Below are positions 24,363 to 33,542 of a DNA stretch of 64,000 nt, piece after piece (the stretch's first letter is position 1; each line of letters begins with the position of its first letter). This stretch comes from Lachnospiraceae bacterium. Lineage in GTDB: Bacteria; Bacillota; Clostridia; Lachnospirales; Lachnospiraceae. Location: contig JAGBBP010000049.1 of the NCBI GenBank assembly GCA_017938405.1, forward strand, positions 124,001 through 188,000, given 5' to 3'. Both the position numbers and the translations under genes were made by a program. The notes below the pieces were generated by a model. That model was not told where the DNA came from and did not search any database. It worked only from the letters and a program-made list of their open reading frames with translations.

Positions 24363-25505
24363 TTATTTCATTTTTACAACTAGGGTATATCGGTTAATTT
24401 TTTGTGGCACGATACGTACGGTATCCGGTGAAAGTAGTGTACCGTCATCTACCCATTCCAAGGAATATCCATCCAATTCCGGCAATGTAATGCGCTCTCC
24501 TACCGGCATAGCCATAATATATGTCATTTTCATCTTTAGAAATCCCATTTCAAATTGCACATCCAGAAAACACGGCGCATATGCGGTTGCCTTACCGCTT
24601 GTCTGTACCGTATAAGCGGAAAAGACTTCTAACGTTTCTCCTTTTTTTATTTGCAAATCAGAAAAGGAGTTCTTACTGAAGCTACTGTAAAAAACAGAAC
24701 GTTCTTCTTCCATGGACGGCCTTCCATTCGAATCATACGATACATAAACATCCGTCTTGTTTAAATCATACCATCCGTTACTTGACACTCGCACTTCATC
24801 CCCAAAAAAGACTTCTGCACTCCTTTGTACTTCTCCCGTAGCCATCAGACTTTTTTCCGCCAAGTTAAGATATTCACTTACTGTTTCATTCAACATGGCA
24901 GTCTCTGTTGCGTTACCTTCTTTATTCCATGTATATTCAGATAACTTATTCATAAATTCCATGGCATCCGTAGCTTCTATCTCATTCAGATCTTTTAAAA
25001 TCAACGGAGTAAAGAATTTTACTGTCACTTCGGCTCCCGGCTTCGGTGTCGGAATCGGCGTTGCAGTTGGCTTCGGGGTTGCGGTTGGCATAGGCGTCGC
25101 AGTCGGCTCTGGCGTTGCGGTCGGAACCGGCGTTGCGGTCGGGGCCGGGGTCGCGGTCGGCTCAGGCGTTGCGGTCGGAGCCGGGGTCGGTTCAGGCGTT
25201 GCAGTCGGGGCCGGTGTTGCAGTCGGTACCGGTGTTGCAGTCGGTACCGGCGTCGCAGTCGGCTCTGGTGTTGCCGTTGCCTCCGGTTCTTCCGTCGGGA
25301 CCGGTGTTGCGGTTGCTTCCGGTTCTTCCGTCGGGATCGGTGTTGCGGTCGGCTCTGATGTTGCGGTTGCCTCCGGGGCTTCCGTCGGGACCAGCGCCTC
25401 TGTTGCCTTTGGTTCATCCGTTTGATTCGCAGGCTTACTTCCGCATGCCATGCATCCCAATGCAATTGCTATGATAATTCCGGACATCATTATCTTTTTC
25501 TTCAT
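24363..25505 (-). CDS. Lipoprotein with long Pro-Thr-Ala repeat region
   Basis: A 380-residue predicted lipoprotein. The signal (about 1-22) ends in IALGCMACGS; either cysteine could be the lipid-modified one, and neither has a textbook lipobox. Residues about 45-160 are a low-complexity run of TATPEPTATPVPT-type units, a likely extended cell-wall spacer. The folded C-terminal part (about 162-380) is unfamiliar. It contains the start VKFFTPLILKDLNEIEATDA and a terminal beta-rich module. The repeat run gives high-GC, period-6 DNA that creates a spurious Gly-Val reading frame on the other strand. Function unknown; surface attached. Confidence 0.8.
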   Translation of the reverse strand: MKKKIMMSGIIIAIALGCMACGSKPANQTDEPKATEALVPTEAPEATATSEPTATPIPTEEPEATATPVPTEEPEATATPEPTATPVPTATPVPTATPAPTATPEPTPAPTATPEPTATPAPTATPVPTATPEPTATPMPTATPKPTATPIPTPKPGAEVTVKFFTPLILKDLNEIEATDAMEFMNKLSEYTWNKEGNATETAMLNETVSEYLNLAEKSLMATGEVQRSAEVFFGDEVRVSSNGWYDLNKTDVYVSYDSNGRPSMEEERSVFYSSFSKNSFSDLQIKKGETLEVFSAYTVQTSGKATAYAPCFLDVQFEMGFLKMKMTYIMAMPVGERITLPELDGYSLEWVDDGTLLSPDTVRIVPQKINRYTLVVKMK

Positions 25506-25679
25506 CTGTATCCCCTCCGTCTATAGTAATATTCCGTTTCTTTCTGTCCTCATTATACAATACTCCCTAACAACAAACAACCTTATTTTTGGAAGTTTTC
25601 GTATCCCAACACACTTTTAACACATTTGTCTGTTAAGCTGAATTTACTTTGTGCGAACAAGCACCTTTAGGAGGATGTT

Positions 25680-26372
25680 ATGAAAAAGAAACTTTTATCC
25701 ATTTTACTTGTTGCCGCCTGCGTACTCGGTGTTTCCGCCTGCGGTAAAAAGGATGATACAGACGGTAAATTTACTTCCGTCGATTCCACTTCCGGTAAGA
25801 CGGATGGCGCAGCTTTAGAGAACTTATCTGTTCCGGAAGAAGGTCTTCTCACTCAGGATTCCGAAGGACTTTTGACCGGCCAGTATAATATTGAAATTGA
25901 GTTTGAGGAATACGGAACGGTTGCCCTTACTTTAGATGCGGATCTGGCACCGGTTACCGTTACGAATTTTATGGATTTGGTAAAGGACGGTTTTTATGAC
26001 GGACTTACTTTGCATCGCATCATTCCGGGCTTTATGATTCAAGGCGGAGATCCGTTAGGTCAGGGCATCGGCGGTTCCGGCAGAAATATCCAGGGCGAAT
26101 TTGCCTCCAACGGTATTGAAAATGATTTGGCTCATACCCGCGGTGTCATTTCCATGGCTCGTTCCGCCATGCCGAACAGTGCCAGCTCCCAGTTCTTCAT
26201 TATGCACGAGGACGCTCCGCACTTAGATGGCGACTACGCTGCCTTCGGTCAGGTTACAAGCGGTATCGAAGTAGTTGACGCTATTTGCGAAAGCACCCCG
26301 ATTCAGGATTATAACGGAACCGTATTGGCAAAAGACCAGCCGAAAATCAAAGAGATTCGTATTGTAGAATAA
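25680..26372 (+). CDS. Secreted cyclophilin-type peptidyl-prolyl isomerase (lipoprotein)
   Basis: A 230-residue lipoprotein with lipobox VSACG (Cys21). The cyclophilin domain (about 65-230) shows FMDLVKDGFYDGLTLHRIIPGFMIQGGDP, the active-site Arg in HRIIPGFMIQGG, and SQFFIMHEDAPHLDGDYAAFGQV. It would catalyse prolyl isomerisation of secreted proteins outside the membrane. AGGAGG precedes the start. It stands alone after a 175-base divergent interval with no clear promoter by eye. Confidence 0.93.
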   Translation: MKKKLLSILLVAACVLGVSACGKKDDTDGKFTSVDSTSGKTDGAALENLSVPEEGLLTQDSEGLLTGQYNIEIEFEEYGTVALTLDADLAPVTVTNFMDLVKDGFYDGLTLHRIIPGFMIQGGDPLGQGIGGSGRNIQGEFASNGIENDLAHTRGVISMARSAMPNSASSQFFIMHEDAPHLDGDYAAFGQVTSGIEVVDAICESTPIQDYNGTVLAKDQPKIKEIRIVE

Positions 26373-26456
26373 TTTTAAAATACAAAATTAAACCAAAATA
26401 ATACACCATCTTTTCGCGCACACTATAAAAAAGGAACGCGAAAGGTGGTGATTTTT

Positions 26457-26753
26457 ATGTCTCACATCGAAGACAGCACACAAACCCACAGTGCACCCCA
26501 GAAACTGAAAAGCGCCCGGGCAAAGCAACGGGATAACGTCAAACGTACCGTAGAAGTCTTTGAAGCTTCTACACCTATGGAAGACGATTTTCCGGACATT
26601 GATACCATGCAGGTCAGCTCGGCCACGGAACTCACCGGTATGATGTACCGCCCGCCGATGAATACGGCAGAGTTGGAATCCTATCATGACTTGTATGACA
26701 TCCAGTACGAACCGGCGGCGGCAAAACAAGGGGTTAAAGACAAAATAAAGTAG
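26457..26753 (+). CDS. Hypothetical 98-residue soluble protein
   Basis: A small hydrophilic protein starting at the ATG after AAAGGTGGTGA. It has a basic helical N-terminal third (KLKSARAKQRDNVKRTVEVFE) and an acidic Met/Asp-rich middle; no cysteine, membrane segment or known motif is seen. An intrinsic terminator follows. Codon use is like its neighbours and the ribosome site is good, so it is probably real, but I do not recognise it. Confidence 0.6.
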   Translation: MSHIEDSTQTHSAPQKLKSARAKQRDNVKRTVEVFEASTPMEDDFPDIDTMQVSSATELTGMMYRPPMNTAELESYHDLYDIQYEPAAAKQGVKDKIK

Positions 26754-26761
26754 ATTTGTGC

Positions 26762-26798
26762 AAGGAGCCTCCTGCTTGTCCGCAGAAGGCTCCTTTTA
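26762..26798. terminator. Intrinsic terminator between convergent genes
   Basis: AAGGAGCC (26762-26769) pairs with GGCTCCTT (26788-26795), with an inner TGC/GCA pair; it ends the 98-residue gene and faces purC. Confidence 0.85.
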
Positions 26799-26817
26799 AA
26801 ATAACTTTATTCTCGTA

Positions 26818-27501
26818 TTATCTGTTTAAAATAAGCTTGGTTAACTCAACCGGCTCTACAATCTTGCCGTCCTTGTAAACACGCATATTACCGGAAGCGA
26901 TTTCGTCGATTAAGATAACTTCGTTGTTGTTGTAACCGAACTCAAACTTGATGTCCCAAAGATCAAGACCGATGGACTTTAAGTCATCAGCAACAATCTT
27001 GGTAATCTTTAAGGTCTGCTCCTTCATGCTTGCAAACATTTCCGGAGTCATAACGCCGAGAGCTGCAAGACCCTCACCGGTTACAAGCGGATCACCGAGA
27101 GCATCGTTCTTGAAGGTACACTCAACGTAACCGCCTTCCAAAACGGTACCGTCTTCCATGTACTCACCGTATCTGCGGATAAAGCTACCGGTAGCAACCA
27201 GACGACAGATAACTTCAAGACCATGACCGAATACAGTAGCAGGAAGAACTTCCATGGTAGCGTTCTCAACGTCAGCGCTTACATAGTGAGTCTTGATGCC
27301 GGCCTTCTTTAATAACTCGAAGTAGTGAATGGAAGTCTGGAGATTTGCCTTACCGATACCTTCGATGGTCAAACCTACGGTATTCTCGCCCGGATCAAAA
27401 ACGCCGTCCTTACCGGTGCAATCATCCTTGAACTTTAACATTACATTGCCGTTGTCAAGCGCATAAACATCTTTTGTCTTGCCTTCATAAACCTTTTTCA
27501 T
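26818..27501 (-). CDS. purC: SAICAR synthetase
   Basis: A 227-residue phosphoribosylaminoimidazole-succinocarboxamide synthase, the ATP-dependent joining of aspartate to CAIR in purine synthesis. The N-terminal [12 protein letters not shown] and the [16 protein letters not shown] region are family hallmarks. Two in-frame ATGs lie behind GGAGG; the second, 8 bases away, is chosen over the first, which is only 2 bases away. A likely promoter, TTGTCA-17-TATAGT, lies about 60 bases upstream. It stands alone, away from the purine genes at 31-33 kb. Confidence 0.96.
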   Translation of the reverse strand: MKKVYEGKTKDVYALDNGNVMLKFKDDCTGKDGVFDPGENTVGLTIEGIGKANLQTSIHYFELLKKAGIKTHYVSADVENATMEVLPATVFGHGLEVICRLVATGSFIRRYGEYMEDGTVLEGGYVECTFKNDALGDPLVTGEGLAALGVMTPEMFASMKEQTLKITKIVADDLKSIGLDLWDIKFEFGYNNNEVILIDEIASGNMRVYKDGKIVEPVELTKLILNR

Positions 27502-27615
27502 TTTCATATCCTCCTGCGTTGGGAATAAAGATTGTTTCAAATAACAAAGATACTATATCACAATTTTTTCCGGTTGACAATTTATTTTTTTACAGAAATA
27601 TAATTTTTTTTAAGA

Positions 27616-27644
27616 TAGACAGTTCTGCCCCCATATGATACAAT
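27616..27644 (+). promoter_or_regulatory. Promoter for the MATE transporter gene
   Basis: TAGACA (27616-27621) and TACAAT (27639-27644) with a 17-base spacer, 37 bases before the start codon. Confidence 0.5.
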
Positions 27645-27681
27645 AGTTCTTGTGCAAAATTACAAGAAGAAGGTTTTATTT

Positions 27682-29058
27682 ATGAAGAAAGAATGGAAAA
27701 TAAAAGAGTATCTGGGCGACAAAGAGCTTTACATAAAAATGGCTAAAATCGCCATCCCGATTTCGTTACAATCCTTAATTACCGTCGGCATCAATCTGAT
27801 GGACACCATCATGCTGAGTAAAATGGGAGATGCACAGATTTCCGCTTCCTCTCTGGCCGGCCAATTTATCAACCTGTTTATGATATGCTGTATGGGTATC
27901 GGCATGGGAGCTTCGGTCCTGACCTCCCGGTTCTGGGGCATGCAGGATAAACACTCTTTAAAGAAAACCATCACCATTATGCTACGCTTCGTGGTAGTAT
28001 TTGCTTCTGTTTTTACTGCCATTACCATCATTTCACCGGAATGGATTATGCGGATTTATTCCAACGAAGCACCGATTATCACCCACGGTATTACCTATTT
28101 AAAATGGATGATTCCGACCTATATTTGTACCGGACTTTCCCTGACCTGTACCATTGTACTGCGTACGGTCGGTCAGGTACGGATTCCGCTGTACTGCTCC
28201 ATCTCCGCATTTTTCGTAAACGTATTTTTCAACTGGGTATTTATTTTCGGTCACTTAGGCGCTCCTCGTATGGAAATCGGCGGTGCCGCTCTCGGTACCC
28301 TAATTGCCCGTGTATTTGAGCTTTGCTTCATCTGCGGATATTTCTTCTTTATCGATAAACGTATCCGCTATCGTCTGAAGGATGTATTTATGAAGTGCAG
28401 AGACCTTTTACGCGAATACATACGTATCAGTATTCCGGTATTAATCAGTGACGGTCTTTTGGCCTTCGGTAACAACACGGTAGCCATGATTATGGGACGT
28501 ATCGGCGAAACCTTCGTGGCGGCCAACTCAGTTACCATGGTAGTTCAGCAGTTAAGCTCCGTCCTTACCACCGGTGTCTGCAATGCCAGCGGCATTATTA
28601 CCGGTCACACCATGGGAGAAGGTGATATTGACAAAGCCCAGAGACAAGGGTATACCTTCCTGTTCATCGGTTTTATCATCGGTTGTTTCTCCGCCCTTGT
28701 CATCTTCCTGTTACGAGGTCCGATCATCAACTATTACGACATATCGCCGGAAGCAAAAGCAATTGCATGGGATTTGATGAATGCGATTATTATCATCAAC
28801 ATCTTCCAATCCATGAACTCCATCCTTACAAAAGGCGTGCTCCGCGCCGGCGGCGATACCACCTTCCTGATGGCAGGCGATATCCTGTTCCTCTGGGTAG
28901 CTTCCATTCCGTTAGGTTACCTCGCGGGACTCAAATGGGGTTTGCCGTCCTTCTGGATTTATACTTGTTTAAAGATTGATCAAATTATCAAATGTGTCTG
29001 GTGTTACTTCCGCTTACGAAGCGGCAAATGGTTAAAGAAAATCAAAGGACAGGCGTAA
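27682..29058 (+). CDS. MATE-family efflux transporter
   Basis: A 458-residue transporter with about twelve hydrophobic segments in two similar halves, as in the MATE/DinF-NorM superfamily. It begins with KMAKIAIPISLQSLITVGINLMDTIMLSKMGD, the typical first-half motif, with the equivalent IRISIPVLISDGLLAFGNNTVAMIMGRIG opening the second half. It would export cationic drugs or metabolites against Na+ or H+. The start at 27682 follows AGAAGG at 8 bases. Its final codons overlap the left arm of a terminator. Confidence 0.93.
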   Translation: MKKEWKIKEYLGDKELYIKMAKIAIPISLQSLITVGINLMDTIMLSKMGDAQISASSLAGQFINLFMICCMGIGMGASVLTSRFWGMQDKHSLKKTITIMLRFVVVFASVFTAITIISPEWIMRIYSNEAPIITHGITYLKWMIPTYICTGLSLTCTIVLRTVGQVRIPLYCSISAFFVNVFFNWVFIFGHLGAPRMEIGGAALGTLIARVFELCFICGYFFFIDKRIRYRLKDVFMKCRDLLREYIRISIPVLISDGLLAFGNNTVAMIMGRIGETFVAANSVTMVVQQLSSVLTTGVCNASGIITGHTMGEGDIDKAQRQGYTFLFIGFIIGCFSALVIFLLRGPIINYYDISPEAKAIAWDLMNAIIIINIFQSMNSILTKGVLRAGGDTTFLMAGDILFLWVASIPLGYLAGLKWGLPSFWIYTCLKIDQIIKCVWCYFRLRSGKWLKKIKGQA

Positions 29059-29071
29059 AGCCTGTCCTTTT
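29044..29071 (+). terminator. Terminator overlapping the MATE stop codon
   Basis: AAAGGACAGGC (29044-29054) pairs perfectly with GCCTGTCCTTT (29060-29070); the stop codon TAA (29056-29058) lies in the loop. Confidence 0.9.
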
Positions 29072-29101
29072 GGGTTAAAGTTTTGTTTTTTCCGACTTAG
29101 A

Positions 29102-29638
29102 TTAATAATCAATTTCGTAGCAGTTGAAGGACTGTCCCGTCGGGGTTGCTGCGAAGTCGATGGCAAAAGTCCATATATGTGTATAATCATAAACCGTTAC
29201 CCTGTCTCCTGTGGTATAACATACGCTTCCGTCTGTATTTACAATACTGCCATAACTTTTAGTTGCACTATACGACGTCAATCTTTCAATACTAATCTCC
29301 CGACTTGCCAAATGTACTTTCCCATCAGTATAACGATATACAATACAGGAAGCATGTGCCGCAGCAATCCAAGTATCTCCATAATAAAAATCAAAGGTCT
29401 GGGAATATTCGTATACGTCATAGGAACTGCTTGTTGCATTTATCTGATTTCCTTCTATCATCTCCATCTGAAGCATTTCAGACGGTAATGCTTCAATCTC
29501 TGCTTCCGACAGTACCCGTTCCATAACGCTTCCCGGAACCACTGTTAAACCTGATTCTGCCGCATAAGCCACAGAAGGATTTGCTATCATCATTAGTATA
29601 AATACTACAACTGCTACTGCTGCCTTTATCTTTTTCAT
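29102..29638 (-). CDS. Hypothetical secreted protein
   Basis: A 178-residue protein with a clear Sec signal peptide (MKKIKAAVAVVVFILMMIA, cleavage near VAYAAES at about residues 24-27). The mature part is rich in Tyr, Ser and Thr, looks beta-stranded, and has no recognised domain. It follows the M56 protein gene by 28 bases and is probably cotranscribed, so it may be a substrate, sensor or output of that system. AAAGGAG precedes the start. Confidence 0.75.
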   Translation of the reverse strand: MKKIKAAVAVVVFILMMIANPSVAYAAESGLTVVPGSVMERVLSEAEIEALPSEMLQMEMIEGNQINATSSSYDVYEYSQTFDFYYGDTWIAAAHASCIVYRYTDGKVHLASREISIERLTSYSATKSYGSIVNTDGSVCYTTGDRVTVYDYTHIWTFAIDFAATPTGQSFNCYEIDY

Positions 29639-29666
29639 ACCTATTCTCCTTTTCTAGTGTATGGTG

Positions 29667-30620
29667 CTATTCATTCTGTTGAATAAATCTAACATCAATA
29701 TTTTGTATTCCTATTGATACCGCCTTCTCTTTCACTTTTTCAATTCTTTGTTCTGTCTGTACCATCTGTGGAATCTGCCATGAAATCGGTATTGTAGCCG
29801 CCATAAACAGAATACAAATCCCAAGTGCGATCACTCGTACTTTCGAACTTTCTTTTTCATACAATGCTGCATGACGAATCCGCTCTTTGATTGCTCCGTT
29901 TCCGAATCCGAGAGCAAGACCTTTTACCTTCCTTATCTCAAAAGTCAAATCATACAGTACCTTTGCATAGGTGGCCCGAAACTCTTTCTCCTTTGTCCGT
30001 AGTACCGTTTCATCGCATGCCTCTTCCATATCGTTGTTGTACAGATAATAAGCAAGCCACAGTATCGGCTGAAACCAGAACAATGCCAACAACCCAATTG
30101 CCAGACATCGCATCCAAATATCCTTTCGCTTGATATGTACCTGTTCGTGCAGAATCACAAACTCCCGATATTCGTCCGGAACAATCGTAGGCAAGTATAT
30201 TTTCGGATGAAACAAGCCGATGGAAAATGCCATATCAATTCGACCGCACAAGTAGATATTGTCCCTCAGTCGAATACTACCGATTAAATATGTTCGATAC
30301 CATATAAAATACACGAACATCGCAACCAATACAATGATACTTCCTATGGTCCAAAAAGATTTCAACATCATAAAGATATTTTCATTGATTGCCACCGGAA
30401 CCCTCTCATCTAGAAAATCAAACGTCTTTTTGGACAAACTCACAATCAGTTTCGTACAAAAGCTAAACACCACCGTCACCGGCACTGCACACCAAAGCAG
30501 ATAGGAAAACAATCTCGGAACCTTTCTTCGCAGAATGAAACGAAGAGGTAACAGACATAGAACAACGACTCCCAACTCTATTCCACAACTGAATATCCAT
30601 AAAATAGCAACATTCAACAT
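29667..30620 (-). CDS. M56-family BlaR1-like membrane metallopeptidase without sensor domain
   Basis: A 317-residue polytopic protein of the BlaR1/MecR1 peptidase family. Three N-terminal helices (about 5-27, 35-55, 90-112) lead to a zinc site HEQVH (His158, Glu159, His162) with a probable third ligand in NNDMEEACDE. A last helix (about 272-292) and only about 25 residues follow. The penicillin-binding sensor domain of BlaR1 is absent, so the signal is not read as in beta-lactam resistance. In the classic pair the peptidase inactivates the BlaI repressor; here blaI is upstream under a separate but look-alike promoter. Confidence 0.88.
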   Translation of the reverse strand: MLNVAILWIFSCGIELGVVVLCLLPLRFILRRKVPRLFSYLLWCAVPVTVVFSFCTKLIVSLSKKTFDFLDERVPVAINENIFMMLKSFWTIGSIIVLVAMFVYFIWYRTYLIGSIRLRDNIYLCGRIDMAFSIGLFHPKIYLPTIVPDEYREFVILHEQVHIKRKDIWMRCLAIGLLALFWFQPILWLAYYLYNNDMEEACDETVLRTKEKEFRATYAKVLYDLTFEIRKVKGLALGFGNGAIKERIRHAALYEKESSKVRVIALGICILFMAATIPISWQIPQMVQTEQRIEKVKEKAVSIGIQNIDVRFIQQNE

Positions 30621-30720
30621 TGAAGCACCTCTTTTGTATTATTATGTTACTCCTGCCCGTGCTACTTTTACCGCATATTCCGTCGTGTCTTCACGTGAAA
30701 ATACTTCCCTAGGTATTCAC

Positions 30721-30778
30721 AGTTTAACACGCGTCATATGTATCGTCAATCAACTATAGAGTATAAACCAAACTATAG
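30721..30778 (-). promoter_or_regulatory. Promoter and paired repeat upstream of the M56 gene
   Basis: Read on the minus strand: TTGACG (30744-30749), 17 bases, TAAACT (30721-30726). Upstream of the -35, CTATAG at 30754-30759 and again at 30773-30778 are 19 bases apart; the inner one is 4 bases from the -35. The same layout is found before the blaI-like gene. The rest of 30621-30885 holds the blaI terminator and no gene. Confidence 0.6.
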
Positions 30779-30809
30779 CAGATTAATACGTTTCGCCCCT
30801 GTAAAACGT

Positions 30810-30851
30810 AAAAAACCCACAACCCGGCGACATCCGTCACCCGGTCGTGGG
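30810..30851 (-). terminator. Terminator of the BlaI-like gene
   Basis: CCCACAACC (30816-30824) pairs with GGTCGTGGG (30843-30851) with one mismatch; on the minus strand it is followed by a T run (the A run at 30810-30815). Confidence 0.7.
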
Positions 30852-30885
30852 CATTTCAATCTTCCACATATAAGTATACAAAAAC

Positions 30886-31245
30886 TTACTTCTTAGTACC
30901 TTCGATAATCGCAAGTAATTCTTCCTTATCCTTCTTAGATAACTTATTCTTCTTGGTGAATGCTGCTACAAACATCGGAAGGGAACCTGCAAACTTATCG
31001 TTTACCAACTCGGTTCCTACCTTTGCCTTGTAATCTTCCTCGCTCATTACAGAAGTAACAATACTGTTAACATTCTGAAACAATCCATGCTCACAAAGTC
31101 TGCGAAGCATTGTATAAGTAGTGGACTTCTTCCAACCGAATTCCTCTGCACATAACTTAACAACCGCACCGGAACCGATACCCTCTCTGTCCCAAAGCAA
31201 TTTTGCCATCTTCATTTCCATTTCACCAATTCCAAAACGCTGCAT
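30886..31245 (-). CDS. BlaI/MecI/CopY-family transcriptional regulator
   Basis: A 119-residue winged-helix protein. The recognition helix region is EEFGWKKSTTYTMLRRLCEHG (about residues 34-54, the core being KKSTTYTMLRRL), followed by the wing and a C-terminal dimerisation segment ending in KLSKKDKEELLAIIEG. BlaI-type repressors are cut by M56 peptidases in resistance systems; a sensor-less M56 gene lies 266 bases downstream. AAAGGAGG precedes the start. The dedicated terminator makes it a single-gene transcript. Confidence 0.9.
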   Translation of the reverse strand: MQRFGIGEMEMKMAKLLWDREGIGSGAVVKLCAEEFGWKKSTTYTMLRRLCEHGLFQNVNSIVTSVMSEEDYKAKVGTELVNDKFAGSLPMFVAAFTKKNKLSKKDKEELLAIIEGTKK

Positions 31246-31286
31246 AATATCCTCCTTTTGTCAAACAAAAAATCCCCCACTCATTA

Positions 31287-31344
31287 ACCTTACCATAATT
31301 CACATTTTTCGTCAATCCTCTATGGCGATTTTTTCTTCCTATGG
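31287..31344 (-). promoter_or_regulatory. Promoter and paired repeat upstream of the BlaI-like gene
   Basis: On the minus strand: TTGACG (31310-31315), 17 bases, TAAGGT (31287-31292). CTATGG (plus-strand reading) at 31320-31325 and 31339-31344 are 19 bases apart, and the inner copy is 4 bases from the -35, the same geometry as at 30721-30778. Confidence 0.6.
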
Positions 31345-31405
31345 TATAAAAAATCGACCGTACCGGAAAAATCCGATACGGTCGCATTACATACATACCT
31401 ATATT

Positions 31406-32584
31406 TTAGTGATGGAACAAACGAATTCCGGTGAAGCACATTACCATGTTGTGCTTGTCCGCAGCTTCGATTACCAGGTCGTCTCTTACGGAACCGCCCG
31501 GCTCTGCGATGTACTTAACACCGCTGCGGAATGCTCTCTCAATGTTATCGGAGAACGGGAAGAATGCGTCGGAACCGAGAGCCACGTCGGTCATGGTATC
31601 AAGCCAAGCACGCTTCTCTTCCTTCGTAAATACTTCCGGCTTTTCCTTAAAGATACGCTCCCAAGCGCCGTCTGCAAGTACATCCATGTAGTCCTCACCG
31701 ATGTAGTTGTCAATGGCGTTGTCACGGTCTGCTCTGCCGATTTTATCAAGGAACGGAAGGTTCAATACCTTCGGATTCTGACGGAGATACCAGTTGTCAG
31801 CTTTGGTGCCTGCAAGTCTGGTACAATGGATTCTGGACTGCTGTCCGGCACCGATACCGATTGCCTGACCACCCTTTACGTAGCATACAGAGTTGGACTG
31901 CGTATACTTTAAGGTGATAAGAGAAATGATAAGGTCGATACGAGCAGACTCCGGTAAATCCTTATTTGCGGTAACGAAGTTGGAAAGGAGCTCATCGTCT
32001 ACCTTTAACTCGTTTCTTCCCTGCTCGAAGGTAATACCGTAAACTTCCTTACGCTCTAACGGCTTCGGAACATAATTCGGATCAATCTGAATTACGTTGT
32101 ATCCGCCCTTCTTCTTTTCCTTTAAGATAGCCAGTGCCTCCGGCGTATAGCCCGGAGCGATAACACCGTCGGAAACCTCACGCTTGATGATACGTGCGGT
32201 GCACTCGTCACAAACATCGGAAAGGGAAATGAAATCACCGAAGGAGGACATACGGTCAGCACCTCTTGCTCTTGCGTAAGCACTTGCAAGCGGAGTAAGC
32301 TCGCCCATATCGTCTACCCAGTAAATCTTTCTCTCTACCTCGGTAAGCGGAAGACCTACCGCTGCACCTGCCGGGGAAACGTGCTTAAAGGAAGTAGCTG
32401 CCGGAAGACCGGTTGCCTTCTTTAACTCGTTTACCAACTGCCAGCCGTTAAATGCATCTAAGAAATTGATATAACCCGGTCTGCCGTTTAATACGGTAAT
32501 CGGGAGTTCTTCGCCGTTTTCCATGTAAATTCTGGACGGCTTCTGATTCGGATTACATCCGTACTTTAATTCGAATTCTTTCAT
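31406..32584 (-). CDS. Stand-alone AICAR transformylase
   Basis: A 392-residue phosphoribosylaminoimidazolecarboxamide formyltransferase, equal to the C-terminal domain of bifunctional PurH. It begins [17 protein letters not shown], contains [15 protein letters not shown] (the Lys-His catalytic motif), and ends with [14 protein letters not shown] and [16 protein letters not shown], all typical of this family. It transfers the formyl group from 10-formyl-THF to AICAR. GGAGG precedes the start. The cyclohydrolase activity is in the adjacent upstream gene rather than fused. Confidence 0.93.
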   Translation of the reverse strand: MKEFELKYGCNPNQKPSRIYMENGEELPITVLNGRPGYINFLDAFNGWQLVNELKKATGLPAATSFKHVSPAGAAVGLPLTEVERKIYWVDDMGELTPLASAYARARGADRMSSFGDFISLSDVCDECTARIIKREVSDGVIAPGYTPEALAILKEKKKGGYNVIQIDPNYVPKPLERKEVYGITFEQGRNELKVDDELLSNFVTANKDLPESARIDLIISLITLKYTQSNSVCYVKGGQAIGIGAGQQSRIHCTRLAGTKADNWYLRQNPKVLNLPFLDKIGRADRDNAIDNYIGEDYMDVLADGAWERIFKEKPEVFTKEEKRAWLDTMTDVALGSDAFFPFSDNIERAFRSGVKYIAEPGGSVRDDLVIEAADKHNMVMCFTGIRLFHH

Positions 32585-32636
32585 GTTGTGCCTCCTGTCT
32601 TCTCTGCAATTTTGAAGTTAATTGCTCTCCGAACTC

Positions 32637-33350
32637 TTACTGATTCTTGTTTACGATTCTGGTCTCTGCTGCACCGGTTACAATATCGATGTAACGAACG
32701 AATAAGGAAACCTTATTATCCTCGTTCAGATTCTCCCATAAAAGCTTGGTATATGCATCGATATCATCTGCGGTATTTACTAACTTCGGCTCGCCTTCAA
32801 AGCTCGGAAGCGGATTGCCGTCACCCATGTAAGTGTGGATAAAATGTCCTTCGCCGGCCTTCGGGTCATTGTATGCGAAGGTGTAACGATGACAACTGCT
32901 CGGGTCACCGTTGTTGCTCTTTAAGATGGACATGGCGTAGTTGTATGCACCTGCCCCCGTATGTAAAATACCGGAAATACGAGGAGTGTAGTTCGGAGCA
33001 TCCGGCTCGAACTCTCTGGTACGAAGTGCCTGCTCGAAGGTCTGCTGCTTATCCATTAACTCATAGATAGTATCGGTCTGATCACCGTTGGTCACGATGG
33101 TCTTATTACCGAGAACACGTACCGGTGCGTAAATAATCAAGCTCGGATCGCTTAACTTGCTCGGATCGAATGCTTCGGTGCGGATACCGTCACCCTCGGT
33201 TACGAACACACGGTTTCTGCTGTTTTCGCTTCTGCCCATGATAAAATATGCGGTTACCGCATACTTTCCGTTCGGGGACTTACCGATGATAATACCTCTG
33301 CCCGGATAAGAATTGCTGCTTAATTCCTTTTGAATGGATTTCATTTCCAT
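32637..33350 (-). CDS. IMP cyclohydrolase (PurO-like type)
   Basis: A 237-residue protein of the archaeal-like PurO/IMP cyclohydrolase family, closing the inosinate ring from FAICAR. It begins after an AGAGG site with YPGRGIIIGKSPNGKYAVTAYFIMGRSENSRNR split over residues 12-45, typical of the group. It lies 52 bases upstream of the AICAR transformylase in the same direction, so the two final steps of purine synthesis are made from separate, probably cotranscribed genes. An upstream in-frame ATG at 33431 gives an unlikely basic extension. Confidence 0.9.
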   Translation of the reverse strand: MEMKSIQKELSSNSYPGRGIIIGKSPNGKYAVTAYFIMGRSENSRNRVFVTEGDGIRTEAFDPSKLSDPSLIIYAPVRVLGNKTIVTNGDQTDTIYELMDKQQTFEQALRTREFEPDAPNYTPRISGILHTGAGAYNYAMSILKSNNGDPSSCHRYTFAYNDPKAGEGHFIHTYMGDGNPLPSFEGEPKLVNTADDIDAYTKLLWENLNEDNKVSLFVRYIDIVTGAAETRIVNKNQ

Positions 33351-33469
33351 ACTGCTACCTCTTTCCTCGCCTTTTCGGCGTTCTATTATCAAAACCACTT
33401 TTATCATACCATTACTTTTCTTTTTCGGCAATCTCCCTTTTCGATTTTTCTACATTTTTTGTATGAAAA

Positions 33470-33514
33470 AAACTTGTGCGGCTTATTAGTTTTACTAATA
33501 AATCACACAAGTTT
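33470..33514. terminator. Two-part stem terminator after the pfl operon
   Basis: AAACTTGTG (33470-33478) pairs with CACAAGTTT (33506-33514), and TTATTAG (33483-33489) with CTAATAA (33495-33501) inside it. It lies 28 bases after the pflA stop and 120 bases before the IMP cyclohydrolase start, read on the minus strand. Confidence 0.8.
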
Positions 33515-33542
33515 GTAATGAATCTTGCCTATGCGTTTCTGC

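Noticed and set aside
24757..25425. Long plus-strand open frame rich in Gly-Val-Ala repeats
   Set aside because: It is the antisense shadow of the PT-rich lipoprotein repeats, has no ribosome site and no own composition signal.
29667..31245. Beta-lactam resistance operon
   Set aside because: The M56 protein lacks the penicillin-binding sensor domain and no beta-lactamase gene is nearby.
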